From contig NC_056527.1 of the NCBI RefSeq assembly GCF_019175285.1, positions 122,355,520 to 122,419,519 on the forward strand: 64,000 nucleotides of DNA, read 5' to 3'. This document shows, piece after piece, positions 1 to 11,717 of this stretch. The DNA comes from Sceloporus undulatus. Lineage: Eukaryota; Chordata; Lepidosauria; Squamata; Phrynosomatidae. The notes below the pieces were generated by a model. That model worked only from the letters and a program-made list of their open reading frames with translations. It was not told where the DNA came from and searched no databases. The translations under genes and the position numbers were made by a program. Within the stretch, counting starts at the first letter, position 1; each line of letters begins with the position of its first letter.

Positions 1-1504
1 TGCAACCCTTCCTGCAGAACATGTGGCCCATCCGCTTGGTGCATCATGCACGCTGCCAGAATTCGCTCTCGTGCCAGAGCTCCCGCACAATAGGCTGCAT
101 TCAGGGCTTTGCATCCCACCTGCTCCTTTGGGAGAGCGGCCAATATTTGTGGCAACCCTAGGAAGACATCAAAGGTCAGGAGAGGGGAGCAACGGATGGA
201 AATGGCCCCAAATGGGAAGAGGGCTGGAAATAAAATTCTGGATTGCGTGGAATGAGAAGAGACAGCCACCTGCTCAAGCCTCCCTTGGCACCTGTCGCAA
301 CAGCGCAGTTGGGGGGCTATTTTCTGCTCCAGCATCCAAAGGCTGTAAATAAAAAGCCAGTGGGACATCATCAAGGCATAAGAAGGAACAGGGGAGGATA
401 AACCCAAGATCTGTGGCATGGTAGGCTTGTGAGAAAAGAGGAAACAGCTGCTCCAAGGGTCCCGCAATGAGAAGTCGGAGCCCCCTTTTCATCTGAACTC
501 CCCAAATCTCTGCAAGAATCTGCTTTCGGTTACTGACATCCAGCTCTGAGGTTTTCTACTGAGTGCAGTATATAGAGATTTTGTAGCATCAACTGGAAAA
601 AAGGAAAAAACAGAAGTTTGTAACATGAACTTTCATAGACTTTAGTCTACTTCTTCAGATGCTTATGATGGAGTGGAAGCCAGGGATGGACAGGAGTGCT
701 GGAGTTTAATGGAAGAAAACTGGAAAGAAATGTTGGCTACTGCAGACCTGCTCCGCATGAGAAGATGAGCAATACATGATGCGTAGTTTGCAAAGGGCTC
801 CCCACACATAGGTCCTTAGGACCGACATCCCGTCGTTTGCGCTTGTTGAGAACGAAGATAGCTGTCTGTCTCACTCCAGGGAGCTGATAGCGCCAAGGGA
901 GCTATTTTCAAACAGGAGGCCTGGCACATCATCAGCCCAACGGAGAAGAGACTGGCCTTAGATCCCAGGTGGCGAAAAGAAAAGGGGATTTGGTTGGGAT
1001 TAAGAAGCCGAAAGGGAGAAAGGAATCTATACATAATGCCGTTAAGGCTGCGTTTGATCCCATTCCCTTTCAAAGGGAGCTTGATTGGATTAGGTGGGTC
1101 ATGCCCAAGGAACGCCTTTTGCCAACTGGGAGAAGTTGGCATTGTTTTGGATCCAAGACAGACGCAGCGTGTTTTAGCACAGCTGCAGGACTCATCTCAA
1201 TGTTTTCTCATCACGTTACGCACAAAACAGAACTTGGAAAATCTACTATATTAAAAAAATCATACTGTGAGAGAGGATAACATTTTCCAATGGCAGGAAA
1301 TGGTTTCTGCAAAATCCCAGCATGCTGAGCGTGAAGCAAAGGAAAGCCAGATTTGGAAAGCAGAACTTGGCCCCCAGAGCGTCTATGATGTCTCTTACCA
1401 GACGCCAGCCCTATGCCAATAAATCCCTAGGCTGAAATTTATCTTCAGAGTGCTATTTTTGGACACTAATCCCCAGATTTCCTGATTGGTGACGCTGGCT
1501 AGGG
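1..1504. other. intergenic, no gene recognised
   Basis: No open frame here resembles a known protein and no spliced gene could be built. The only recognised piece is an old interspersed repeat fragment near 562-672, which matches the palindromic repeat at 7561-7727. Short frames on both strands have no domain-like composition. Confidence 0.5.
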
Positions 1505-2064
1505 GATTCTGGGGGTTGCAGTTGAAAAAGCTATAAAAGAACTAGAAAAGATGCTAAAAATGCAAAGATATACAAGTGAACCCAAAAGTTAGACTCGCAC
1601 AAGCCATTGTATTTCCTGATGCCATGTATGGATGTGAGAGCTGGACAGTTTAGAAAGCGGATAGGAAGAGAACTGATTCATTTGAGATAATGTGGGGCTG
1701 GAGAAAAGTGCTGAGGATCCCATGGAAAGCCAAAAGGACAAACACATGGGTCCTGGAGCCGACGAAGCCAGAACTCTCCCTGGAAGCCAAGATGACAAAA
1801 TGGAGGCTGACGCACTTTGGACACATCATGAGAAGACATGAATCACTGCGAAAGACAATAATGCGAGGAAAGGTGGAGGAAAGTAGAAAGAGAGGAAGGT
1901 GGCATGCAAGATGGATGGACTCTGCTAAAGAGAGCATGAGTCTCAGTTTGCAGGAGCTGGGTATCACAGTAGAGGACAGTGGGCCTTGGAGATGTCTCAT
2001 GCGCAGAGTTACCATGGATCGGCATCAACTCAAGGGTAGTTAACAACAACAACAACAACAACAA
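1505..2064 (+). mobile_element. LINE 3' end, RTE/BovB type
   Basis: A degraded reverse-transcriptase LINE tail. The frame at 1690-2043 reads a C-terminal block with MTKWRLTHFGHIMRR, then a basic RKRGRWHARWMDS segment. This is the typical end of RTE/BovB ORF2 after the RT domain (FGH..RR followed by RGR..RW.D). It ends in an (AAC)n tail at about 2042-2064, as BovB-like elements do. The upstream part is missing. A second copy of the same region lies at 55750-56060. The BovB assignment rests on protein-motif memory, not on alignment. Confidence 0.6.
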
Positions 2065-2074
2065 AGAGTATTTT

Positions 2075-2172
2075 AACTACCTCACCAAACTACAAATCCC
2101 AGGATTTTCTACAATGGAGCCATGGCAGTTAAAGTGGTACCAAACTGCTGTAACTGTGCAGTGTGGATACAA
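2075..2172 (+). mobile_element. palindromic MITE, right half only
   Basis: Matches the right arm of the foldback MITE family described at 13041: CTCACCAAACTACAAATCCC, a GAGCCATGGCAGTTAAAGTGG block and a terminal GTGCAGTGTGGAT. It directly follows the AAC tail of the BovB piece. Confidence 0.55.
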
Positions 2173-2202
2173 CCTGACAGTCCAATCCAATCCAATGTGA
2201 AG

Positions 2203-2400
2203 CCGAAGGCTTTCACAGCCGGCATCCATAGTTTTCTGTGGGTTTTTCGGGCTATGGGGCCGTGATCCAGAAGAGTTTATTCCCGATTCCGGCATCTTGG
2301 GAATTTCTCTGGAGATGCCAGCCACAGCTGCTGGCGCAGCGTCAGGAATAAGCTCTTCTGGGACATGGTCTCATGGCCTGAAAAACCCACCCAAAAAAAC
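2203..2400. repeat. unclassified interspersed repeat
   Basis: Contains GGCTTTCACAGCCGGCATCC, GGGTTTTTCGGGCTATG and AGAAGAGTTTATTCC, closing with an inverted GAAAAACCCAC. Partial copies occur at about 32330-32410 and 34442-34510 in this window, so it is an interspersed repeat. The family was not identified. Confidence 0.5.
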
Positions 2401-2837
2401 CTAAGTCCAGTCCAATCTGATAACACACATAACACAAATAAAGGCCTGTGGATGTCTCAACTGATGCTCATATCATGCCATCTGGAACGGCCACGAGGTG
2501 GCAACCTTTCTCCAACCGGGGCTTAAGTAGGCAGCAAAGGCAGAAAACACTGCTCTCCACAGGCTTCCAAAGGTCATAAAACAGTCCAGTCCAAGGTAAG
2601 TCCTACTATTTGCACTGACTTCTGCAAACAGACATTTGGGGTGGATGGGTTTAAGATTAATTTTAGTTTAGTATACAAACCTGGCTTGTCGTATGCCTTC
2701 CAACTCGGGTTGCCATCCTTCTCTTCCGCAAAACCGGGACCAAAGTATGCAAGACAGGATTGGGGCGGTTTATCAAAAGCAAAAAACCCATCTATAAAAA
2801 GCCCCCCAGACATCATATTTTGATATCTGACATCGCA

Positions 2838-2947
2838 TATGGTCAGCCTCCTTATCCATGGATTCAACTGGCCAAAATATCCAAAGAGCACACAAATTCC
2901 AAAAAGCAAACCGTGATTTTGCGATTCGATATAAAGGACATCATTTG
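2838..2947 (+). mobile_element. Tigger-like MITE fragment
   Basis: Shares CCTTATCCATGGATTCAACT and the AAAGCAAACC(G/T)TGATTTT block with the fuller element at 4820-5038. Both ends are eroded. Confidence 0.45.
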
Positions 2948-3229
2948 ACTATCCAGGTTTCTGTAATGGGACTTACAGTATCAATTCAAGCAGAGCGGTT
3001 AAAACAATAGGAAGCGTTAAAGGATGTTTTAAAAAGCATTTGGTTTTACATTTGGTTAAAATGCTGCTTTTTAAAAGGATATGGAATGAAGAAGGAGAAA
3101 GCTGGAGAATGGAAATATAACAGGAAGATTAGGTTTGATGCTGGAATTAAAGGAATAGAAAAGAAGTGTCATTATTAATAGAGGGTTTCAATAAGAAGGA
3201 AATGTCGAGTTAAAGGTGTCTTAATGCTT

Positions 3230-4105
3230 TGATAACTTTGTTATCGATGGATGGGATGTAAAAAATGCTGTATTTTTATTACGCTGTTCTGACATGTTGC
3301 ATTTTGCATTGTATTTTTAACGCCTTGTACGCAAATGGCCTTTGGCCTAAACATTAATAAACCATTTTAATGTGTTGCCTGCTTTACTTTATTGAACCCT
3401 TTGCTGTATTGTTATGTATTATTTATATGTATTACACTATTATTTCTTAGATCGTACGCCAGGGGCAGGTTTACTCTGATCTGTTTTATTGTTTGTACGT
3501 ACAGCACTGTACAAATCTACAGCACCATATAAATAAAGCATCATCATCATCATCATATCTTTTCAACTTCTATGCAGAATATATTATACAAAGAGCAGGC
3601 TTGGATGCAGAAGAAGGCGAAGCGAAGGACGCTATTTGAGATGATGCTAATGGACAAACAGACCCAAGTTGTTGTGGGTGTTTCCTAAGGCGGAAAACGG
3701 ATCTCTTTCCTGAAGCCAACCCAAAGGATTCTCAGGCAAAGGTTCACTTCGCACGGCTTGACCTTAATTCAGGCGACCGAAGCAGCCGCGGTTTATAGAT
3801 GCTCAAAGCCAGTGATCTTTCAGTGCAAGAGAGATGCATCCCTGCCCCACCCAGCTATTTATGTGCATTGAGATGCATTACACCGGACCTGAGCTTTTAG
3901 TTGCTTTTATAGCACTTGATATCCTTTTAAGTGCCTTTTTACCTGCCATCTAATTTGATTTGCTTTATCTCCTGTTTCTATTCACCGTTTCGGATTTGTC
4001 CGTCTGCTATTGCTCTGTTTGATTATATTTTAGCAATGCCCTATTGCTTGGGCCAAAGGTGGGGCGCAACTGTTGTAAACCAAGACATAATATAGGTGCG
4101 CACCT
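3230..4105 (+). mobile_element. LINE 3' tails (L2/CR1-like), degraded
   Basis: Several old LINE 3' ends lie in series. One at about 3395-3557 ends ACAGCACTGTACAAATCTAC, CCATATAAATAAAG and an (ATC)n tail. Another at about 3230-3365 ends in GGCCTTTGGCCTAAA and AATAAACC. A third lies at about 3895-4105. No coding part survives. The calls rest on the typical tail wording of squamate L2-type LINEs. Confidence 0.4.
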
Positions 4106-4344
4106 GCTCCTCCGCCTTCACTTATTCATATAATATGTTTGTGAACCATTCATTAGCCAATGTCCTCTGGGTAATGTGCAAACGGAAAGCCTGACACAGG
4201 ATAGAAAGGTATGATGAGCGGCAAGCAAAGAGACATGAAATGGTGGGCAATAGAGCCAAAATTAGAACCAGGAGAAGGAATAAAACAGTGCAAAGATCTA
4301 AAAGTGAATGCGCATACAAAACATGCCATGAAATACATAGAAGA

Positions 4345-4512
4345 CGTAGAAGCATAGAGTTGGAAGAGACCTCAAGGGCCATCGAGTCCAACCCTCTGCC
4401 ATGCAAGAATACCTCTGCCATGCAGGAATACCAAATCGAACCCACCCCCCAAAATGGCCATCCACCCTCTGTTTAAAAACCTCCAAAGATGGAGACCCTG
4501 CCGACCTCCAAG
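4345..4512 (-). mobile_element. CR1 LINE 3' end
   Basis: Read on the minus strand this is the standard CR1 3' segment: TTTTTAAACAGAGG, GGATGGCCAT, GCATGGCAGA, GGGTTGGACTCGATGGCC and TCTCTTCCAACTCTATG. The same segment occurs on the plus strand at 5212, 9915, 10391, 35056, 49965 and 50940. Confidence 0.7.
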
Positions 4513-4729
4513 AAAGCATTTACTGTCAGTAGAACGACAGAAATAAACATGAAAAAGAAAAGTGTGAGAGACGAAAGAATATAATTGGCTTATCATTGAT
4601 GTGCTAGAAAGGGATTTTAACAGAGCTGCATTTTTGCCTCACTTTCAAATGCTTGTAAACCACTTTGGGGAGGCTTTCTCTACCAGGAGAAAGGCAGGAT
4701 ATAGAATAATAAAATGAATGAATAAAGGG

Positions 4730-4793
4730 AGGAAGGGAGGGAAGGACAGACGGAAGGATGGATGGATGGATGGATGGATGGATGGATGGATGG
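4730..4793 (+). repeat. (GGAT)n microsatellite
   Basis: Pure GGAT units run from about 4756 to 4790, preceded by GGGA-rich sequence. Confidence 0.9.
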
Positions 4794-4819
4794 AAAAGAA
4801 AGCAAAAGGAAAGGAAGTA

Positions 4820-5038
4820 CAGCCAGCCTTCTGTTTCCATGGATTCTTTATCCATGGATACAACTATCCAAGGCTTGAAAATATTTTTAAATATGCATAA
4901 ATTCCCAAAAGTAAACCTTGATTTTACTATGTGATATCAGGGCACCGTTTTACTCTGTCATTGGATATAATGGGACTTGAGCATCCACAGATTTTGGTAC
5001 CCATGGGGGGTCCTGGAACCCAAACCAAGTGGATACTG
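4820..5038 (+). mobile_element. Tigger-like (pogo) MITE with TA duplication
   Basis: Starts CAGCCAGCCTTCTG after TA (4818-4819) and ends GGATACTG before TA (5039-5040). The inside has AATGGGACTTGAGCATCCAC and GGGGTCCTGGAACC, the wording of mammalian Tigger/pogo-derived MITEs. It is 219 bp long and non-coding. Confidence 0.55.
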
Positions 5039-5156
5039 TATTTTTACAGTGTAAGTATATACCCCAGGGATTCAGACAGGCGTCTTTCATAACTCTTCCT
5101 AGAGATCCCAGGGACTCAATCTAGGGCCTATTTGGCAAATGAATGAAATAAATAAA

Positions 5157-5190
5157 AGGAGGGAGGGAGGGAGGGAGGGAGGGAGGGAGA
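5157..5190 (+). repeat. (GGGA)n microsatellite
   Basis: A run of GGGA units directly upstream of the CR1 copy at 5212. Confidence 0.9.
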
Positions 5191-5211
5191 ATGGATGGGG
5201 GAAAAGTAGAG

Positions 5212-5547
5212 GAGAGGTAAGGAAGATTAAGAGGTGATATGATAGCCCTGTTTAAATACTTGAAGGGATGTCATATTGAGGAGGGAGCAAGCTTGTTTTC
5301 TGCTGCTCCAGAGACTTGGACCCAGAACAATGGATGCAAAAGACAGGAAAAGAGATTCCACCTCAACATTAGGAAGAAGCTTTTGACAGTAAGAGCTGCT
5401 GCTTCAAAGGGTGATGGAGGTCTTTAAACAGAGGCTGGGTTCCCAACTATCAGGGCTATTTTGTGTCTTCCTGCATGGCAGAATGGGGCTGGACTGGGTG
5501 GCTTCTTGGGGGTCTCTTCCAACTCTATAATTCTATGATTCTATGAA
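5212..5547 (+). mobile_element. CR1 LINE 3' end
   Basis: A CR1 3' segment: GAGGTGATATGATAGCCCTG, TCATATTGAGGAGGGAGCAA, ACCTCAACATTAGGAAGAAG and GGGGCTGGACTGGGTGG, ending in the octamer-like tail ATTCTATGATTCTATGA. The RT part is absent through the usual 5' truncation. Confidence 0.75.
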
Positions 5548-7500
5548 AGGAGAAACGGTAGCAAAGAAAAGGAAAGGAAGATGCTCTGTCTGTTAAAGGC
5601 CTGCCCTGAGACTCTGGGTCATGGAGGGCTATAACAGGAAGCCTCGCCACCTGGTTACATTTTCTTGACGACACCCTAGTATCTGAAACCCCTGCATTCA
5701 GGGCCTGTGTATTGATCCCCTCCATTAATCTTCCCCCCCCCCAACCTCACGCTGGCGCGCTCATTCATGGGAAAAGCTGGGAACAGATGGAAGCGCATCC
5801 GAGGAGAGGGCATCTGAGGACACGGGCTGGGCCAAGGCGCAGGCTGCCTCTGCTGTCTCTCGGAAGCAGCACACTGCACGGAGTGTACACCGTGTGTAGG
5901 GGGGGCTGTGCGCCGAGCATGCTCAGTGCAACTGGCATTGCTGCTACGGCTTCGGATGAAGGACACCGACTGCATGTTAGCAACCAGGAGGTGTCTGTTT
6001 CCTTTGCAAGCGCACACTCAGGATGGCTGAGCATCAGCATCCCAGGCTCTGCAGAAGCAGCAGCATTAGCAGCCCTTGCCATGACCTTAGCAAGCTGCAA
6101 AGCTGCAGGCCAAGGGTAGGCTATTCACACAGGTGCAGGAGCACATTGCTTCCATTCATGAGATGCAAACCTTCCTCCCCTAAAGATCAAAACCAGAAGC
6201 TCCTAGAATGTCCATTTCTCATGGAAAAAAAAAAACAGGTGGTTTTGAGAAAAGGCCCCCAAAAGCAACCATAAGGACATAGTCCAGCCCTGATGTAGAC
6301 AGATGGGCCTGACATGCTCTCCTGCACCTGGCATTGAAATGGATGGGAGCTGCTATCCAAAAAAGGATCATCCTCTTGCACACAGAGCTTGGGAAAATTA
6401 CCTTTAAAAAACAGAGCTGAAGACTTAAAAGTTTTTAAACCCTCAGCCTGTACAGTACAAGAAAATGCCATCCCTGCTTAGCTTCCAGCCGTTCAAAGGG
6501 CTCTCCAGGTGTATCACATCCCTAAAGGATGGAGAAGCTTGGGTTGCATTTTCTGCCATGTCTATCCTCAGCCAGCTCTGTCCAATTCATCTTCTGCCCT
6601 GGGAAGCATCCGTGCCCATGGACCACTGTGCCATTCGGACGTGCAAATCTGATCTGCAAAAGCAGCAAGAACAAACTGTGCCACTCTGCGACCTCAATTG
6701 GCCACTGGTCCCTTTGCTGTCTCCGGCGGTGGAAGAGTGATTCCCGTCTTAGAGAGATTCCTCCTTGGAAAGGGGTATGGGATGTGCGGGTGTGGACTTG
6801 CAGGGCTTGTACCTTCAGCTGGTGTTCTCTAGACCTTGCTAGCAGCATGGACATACTTTTTCTTTAATCGAGTGTGAGAGAAATAGGGGGAAAGAGGACT
6901 CTGAGAAATGCTTTCTAGAAAGTAAAACAAATGACTAAAATAAAATCAATTGAAACCCTATGCAATATATACACGGGGCTAATATTTCATGTTCCAGTTC
7001 TTCATTGAGTTCCTGCAATGATTTAAGCAGTGTTGCTTTCAAGTTCTGGAATGGTACCAAGCGATGGTTGGTGGTTCCTTGGTCAGTGTGGTGGTGCCAG
7101 GCTTTAGATACCTTTAAAGGAGGTGACCAAGGTCCTGAAATGGTTTAGACATAGGTTCAGAGCCTTGGACATATCTTTCATGATACCTGAAACTTGCTGC
7201 CTGAAGCAGCCACATTGTTCTGCCTAATAGTAGGGCTAGCAACTCTTCAACACGGGACTGCTGAGAAATCTTCCATTCCAGACCAAGGCTCAAACCTTCT
7301 TCGCTAGAGGACATCCTTTCATTGCTCCCAGTGGGACTTGGTAGCCAGAGAGTGCATTGGCAAACCAGGCCATAGAAATCAGGAGTGGAGGAAGCATGCA
7401 GCTCTCTTCAACTGTTGTCGGACTGCAACTCCAAGCCAATGGTGGGGAATGCTGGGGCCTGCAGTCCAACCACAACTAATGGGCTGCATAATTCCCATCC
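5548..7500. other. intergenic, no gene recognised
   Basis: Moderately CpG-rich around 5750-5960. Overlapping frames on both strands (for example 5712-6119 plus) have no recognisable domain and look like chance frames. No repeat family was identified. Confidence 0.4.
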
Positions 7501-7560
7501 CTGGTATATATGATCTCAAAGATATAGCCGTGTTAGTCTGTAGAATCAGTACGTAGAGAG

Positions 7561-7727
7561 ATCTTGTAGCACCTTTGAGACTCACAGAAAGAAAGAAATT
7601 GGCAGCATGAGCTTTCCAAGACTTCAGTCTACTTCTTCCAAATGCATCTGAGGAAGTAGACTGAAGTCTATGAAAGCTCATGCTGCCAATTTCTTTCTTT
7701 CGGTGAGTCTCAAAGGTGCTACAAGAT
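7561..7727. repeat. palindromic interspersed repeat
   Basis: Two inverted arms of about 78 bp meet near 7645. The left arm reads ATCTTGTAGCACCTTTGAGA and on to the motif ACTTCAGTCTACTTC. The right arm is its reverse complement, ending TCAAAGGTGCTACAAGAT. Single-arm relatives lie at about 562-672, 11051-11150 and 62360-62458, so this is probably two copies of a dispersed repeat inserted head to head. The family was not identified. Confidence 0.7.
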
Positions 7728-7854
7728 CCATATATGATCTCAGTAATCCACACAACCGCACTGTAAGGTAGGCTAATTCAGATAGCTTTCTAAAATCCAT
7801 TTCAGGGGATCATAGTGATCACCCACGGCTTATCTGGGCATTCCCCTCAGTATC

Positions 7855-7935
7855 TCTATTATTGTTATTATCATTATCATTATTTTAATTATATCCCACC
7901 TTCCCCCTGGTACAGGACTCCAGGCGGCTGACTCT
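7855..7935 (-). mobile_element. L2-like LINE 3' tail
   Basis: A TTATTATCATT-type tail is followed by TATATCCCACCTTCCCCC and CCAGGCGGCT, the reverse of the usual L2 end. No coding sequence is left. Confidence 0.4.
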
Positions 7936-8837
7936 CACCTCCCACTCCATTGCTTTTAATGGGTTTCCCTTCCCACTGCAAACTCTCTGGTCTTCTTGGC
8001 CGAGGCAATCGGCCTAACTTCTGTTCACAATGTTTTAGAAAGCATCGCAGAGCCAAGGAGGAGTATCTACTGCCAACTGATTAATAATCCAGCCTCAGTA
8101 ACGGGTGTGGCAGCTCCACGTTTCAGCAACAACGCATAGGAGCAACACATTTCCAGCAATTCAGCAGAGATGGGGAGTAAGCATTTTCCAGAGCGGAGAG
8201 GAAACAGATTGGGATGGGAAAGATAGAAAGGAAACTAGCTGTTTTGTCTGAAGAGGAACTTCCATGCCCAAAGACCCTTCAGTCCTCGCCAATACAGGGA
8301 CTATTCTGCCACATGCTGATTCTCTCCAGCGCTCCGGTGTCCCATTGATACTGGAGCAATTCACACAAGCCAAGTACATGAAATGAAGAATGCCTTGCGC
8401 TTACATATGTGTATGAAAAAATGGTTCTGACCCAGGAGCCAGTCTCCAGTTTGGGAAGGACTTCAAGGGTGTGCATTCCAGCACTGGACGGGACAATTAA
8501 TTGGAGGATTTAGGATAGAGTGAAAATAAGTTGTATAGGACCAGGTGTAAATTTTATCAATCTGGACATTTCCTCACCAGTCACGCAAGGCAAAGCTCAG
8601 TTTGACTCCTGTCTTCTCAGCAGTGAGCCAGAATGCACCCGCTTTCCTGCCCCAAAGCCCAGCTCCATTCCTTGCAACAGCTTTCCTGACTGCAAAGCTC
8701 AGCCCAGTTCCATGCAACAGATTTCTTGCTCACAAAAGCTCAGTTCAGTTCCCTGCAACTGCTCTCCTGCTTATAAAATCCAGCTTAGTTCCTGCCAGCA
8801 AAGCTCAGCCCAGTTCCATGAAACAGCTCTTCTGGCT

Positions 8838-9230
8838 GCGAATTTGCTTGTTGTTCACTGCTGTCAAGTTGACTTTGACTTATGGCAACCCTATAAATGC
8901 AAGTCCTCAAGTCACCCCAGCATCAACCTCTCTATTCATGTCTTGCAGAGTCAGGCCAGCCGTGGCTTTATTGCTTGAGTCTCTCCACCTGTAACGCAGT
9001 CTGGCTCTTTCCCTACTGCTTTCTATTCTTTCCTACACTTCCTTTCCTATTCTTCTCAGGATGTGGCTAAAGTACGACAGACTCACTTTACTCACCTTGG
9101 CCTCCAGGGAGAGTTCAGGCTTGCTTTGCTCTAGGACCCTTTGTTTGCCTTTTTTGCAATCCATAGTATATGTTGCACACTTCTCCGGCACCACATTTCA
9201 AATGAGGTTATGCATTTTTTGTCCCCCATC
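8838..9230 (-). mobile_element. BovB/RTE LINE 3' piece
   Basis: On the minus strand the sequence runs from CTGGAAGCCAAG-like coding remnants (GGCCTCCAGGGAGAG on plus) to the 3' end GTCAAAGTCAACTTGACAGC near 8860. It overlaps in content with the plus-strand BovB tails at 1505 and 55750. Confidence 0.55.
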
Positions 9231-9914
9231 AGACCAAATCTGCTGCTTGAGACGGTCATGTTGCTTCATCTAATTGCTTTGCCACAGTTCTTTCTTGATT
9301 TATTTTCAGTCTTAATGTACCTGTAAACGTATTTGGGGGGGAGGCTTGCTCATTTAAGTGTTAAAATCTCATCCGATCCCTCCCTTCAGTGCTAGTCCCC
9401 TGGCACACAATTATGTGAACAGGAGGACGGAGATGCACAAACATGTCGGGAAAACAACCTTGGGAGAGGAGCGCACAGTCGCAGAGCCAGACTGAAAAAC
9501 AGAAGAAGCGGTGCTTGCACTCCTGCTAACCTGACCTTCCTCTTGTTTTGGGACTCCTTTTGACAAACGCATTGGAAGCCATTCAGTGCTTCCCTGGGAT
9601 ACGCTGGCAGAAAGAGGGAAAGATTTGGGAAAACCCCAGGACTCCAAAAGCTGAGGCTGAAAGAATGCCGCTTCTGGATCAAGCTCAAAATCCATCTTCT
9701 GCAAAGCTTGGAAAGGTTACTATTTTTGGACTATGGCTCCCAGAATCCATGCATGCCAATAAAGAACAAGAAAAGCAAGGTTTCCAGACTGTGAGCGTAT
9801 CCAGTGTTCTGTTCCCAACAGTAGCCTAACATAAGAGAAGGGAGATCCAAGCGAGCACATGCCCAGAAGCCACAAATGCCAGGTGATGTGGGCCATGTTT
9901 ATGATTCTAGGCTG

Positions 9915-10396
9915 CATCAATAGAAGTATAGTGTCTAGATCACGGGAAGTCATAGTGCCTCTCTATTCTGCTTTGGTCAGGCCTCACATGGAATAAGACT
10001 GTGTCCAGTTCAGGGAAAAACAATTCAAAAAGGACGTTGAGAACTGGAGCCATGTGTCCAGAGGAGGGCAACCAAAATGGTGGCAGGTCTGGAAACCATG
10101 AAGCCCTATGAGGAGAGAGACTTTGGGAGCTGGGGACGTTTAGCCTGGAGAAGAGAAGGTTAAGACAAGAGGTGATATGGTAGCCCCTTTTAAATATATG
10201 AAGGGATGCCATATTGTGGATGGAGCAAGCTTGTTTTCTGCTGCTCCAGAGAAGAGGATCCAGAGCAATGGATGCAAGCTCCAGGGAAAGAGATTCTAGC
10301 TCAACATTAGGAAGAGCTTCCTGAGAGTCAGAGCTGTTGGACTGGATGGCCTTTTGGGGTCTCTTCCAACTCTGGGGTTCTGTGATTCTAAGAGGT
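9915..10396 (+). mobile_element. CR1 LINE 3' end
   Basis: A longer CR1 3' segment: CTCTCTATTCTGCTTTGGTC, AGGCCTCACATGGAATAAGA, GGTCTGGAAACC, GAGAAGAGAAGGTTAAGA and GAGGTGATATGG, ending in GTTCTGTGATTCTAAG. It is immediately followed by a second truncated CR1 copy in the same direction. Confidence 0.75.
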
Positions 10397-10560
10397 GATA
10401 TGAGAGCCCTGTTCATGTATCTGAAGGGGTGTCCTATTGAGAAGATGGAGCGAGCTTGTTTTCTGCTGCTCCAGAGAATAGCACATGGTGCAATGGATGC
10501 AAGGTACAGTGAAAGCGATTCCAGCTCAACATGAGGAAGAGCTCTTGGAGTGGGTGGATG
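10391..10560 (+). mobile_element. second CR1 3' fragment in tandem
   Basis: Restarts at GAGGTGATATGAGAGCCCTG and runs to CTCAACATGAGGAAGAGC, after which unrelated GC-rich sequence begins. The two copies abut, which suggests an insertion at, or a duplication of, the tail. Confidence 0.65.
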
Positions 10561-11365
10561 CCCTTGGGGTGGGTCCCTTGCAGGCAGCCCTGGGGTGCTG
10601 TGGGTCTCTGCCCCGAGGGCAGGGAAGCAGGGAAGGAGGGCATGCAACGCAGTGGCGGAGCCCCGGGAGGAGAGCTGGGCTGCCGGGTCTTACGTGCGCA
10701 TCGGGTGTTCTGGCAGTTTGCATTGTTCCTTTGGCTCCCTTGGCGAGGAAGGGAGGGGGGAGAAAGAGGGAAGGAGGAGCAGCAGCAGGAGGAGGGATGC
10801 AAGAGGAGGAAGAGGAGCGATGGCGGCAAAGGAAGGACCTAAGTCTCTGCCCAAGTTGCAGGCAAAAGATGGGGAGGAAGAGGAGGAAGACAGACTTAGG
10901 AAAGCATGCTCACACGTGCAAAAAAGAGAGGCTCTTCTTCTCCTTGCCAATTCCCTTCCACAAAACCCAGATAAAAAAGGTCTGCGAGGCAGGAATGCTT
11001 CCTGAGATGCATTTGGTCCAAATGCATCCACCAAATAAAGGCATCTATAGACCTAAAGCTCTTGCTGCCAACTTCTTTCTTTCACTGAGTCTCAAAGGTG
11101 CTGCAAAGGTCTCTCTACAGACTGATTTTACAGCCAGGTCTTTGAACCCAAACCACAAGGTATAGATTTGCAGGCTATGTCGATCCCAGTGTGCCTCCTG
11201 CTGCAGGGAGCATGGCAAACATGGACATGGGCTGCTCTTGAGTTTTTGCAACATTTTTTTTTGGGGGGGGGGATATATGATCCCATGTGTGAGGTGTGCC
11301 AGGCGTGCAAAGGAGCCCTCTCCCTGGAACCATGCCTCCCAAGAATAATCCCAGCCCTGCTTGAT

Positions 11366-11413
11366 TCTCTCTTTCTTTCTTTCTTTCTCTCTCTCTCTCT
11401 TTCTATCTCTCCA
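11366..11413 (+). repeat. (TTTC)n/(CT)n polypyrimidine microsatellite
   Basis: TTTC units pass into CT units just before the CpG- and CAG-rich patch. It resembles an acceptor polypyrimidine tract but is a simple repeat. Confidence 0.85.
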
Positions 11414-11492
11414 TCGAGCAGCAGCCACCGTCGCTGCAAAAGCAGCAGCAGCAGCAGCAGCAGCAAAAGGCAAAGCAAAGGGTTCATCTGAG
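11414..11492 (+). other. candidate exon ending at a consensus splice donor
   Basis: After a long pyrimidine tract comes a short GC-rich stretch with (CAG)7-8 at about 11441-11464, then TTCATCTGAG|GTAAGG at 11493, a near-consensus donor. One open frame reads AAATVAAK, a run of alanines, then KGKAKGSSE. A CpG-rich patch (to about 11620) follows. No protein family was recognised, so this could be a first exon of an unknown transcript or chance. Confidence 0.25.
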
Positions 11493-11499
11493 GTAAGGC

Positions 11500-11620
11500 C
11501 AGGAGGGGCCTCCACGCGCGCCCCCGCCAGCCCGCGCGCCCCCGAGCTGAGGGCCGCGCGCGTGAAAGCGCCTGGGAGCGTGCACGCGCCTGGGAGCGCG
11601 CCTCCATCCCCCCTCCCTTC
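11500..11620. promoter_or_regulatory. small CpG-rich patch
   Basis: Dense CpG (CCACGCGCGCCCC, GGCCGCGCGCGTG, GTGCACGCGCC) in otherwise AT-rich intergenic DNA. It could be a small CpG-island promoter for an unannotated or non-coding transcript. No coding gene is supported beside it. Confidence 0.35.
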
Positions 11621-11717
11621 CTCCTTTGGCTGGGCTTCTGGAGGGAGGAGGAGGAAGGAAGGAGGCAGAGCAAAGACCCTGGCAAGGAAGCTAAGCAGAT
11701 AGACAGACAAACAGACA

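Noticed and set aside
4604-4863. Minus-strand frames with HPSIHPSIHPS repeats
   Set aside because: They are translations of the GGAT microsatellite.
9940-10647. 235-residue minus-strand frame
   Set aside because: It reads antisense through two CR1 copies; the peptides repeat because the CR1 segments repeat.
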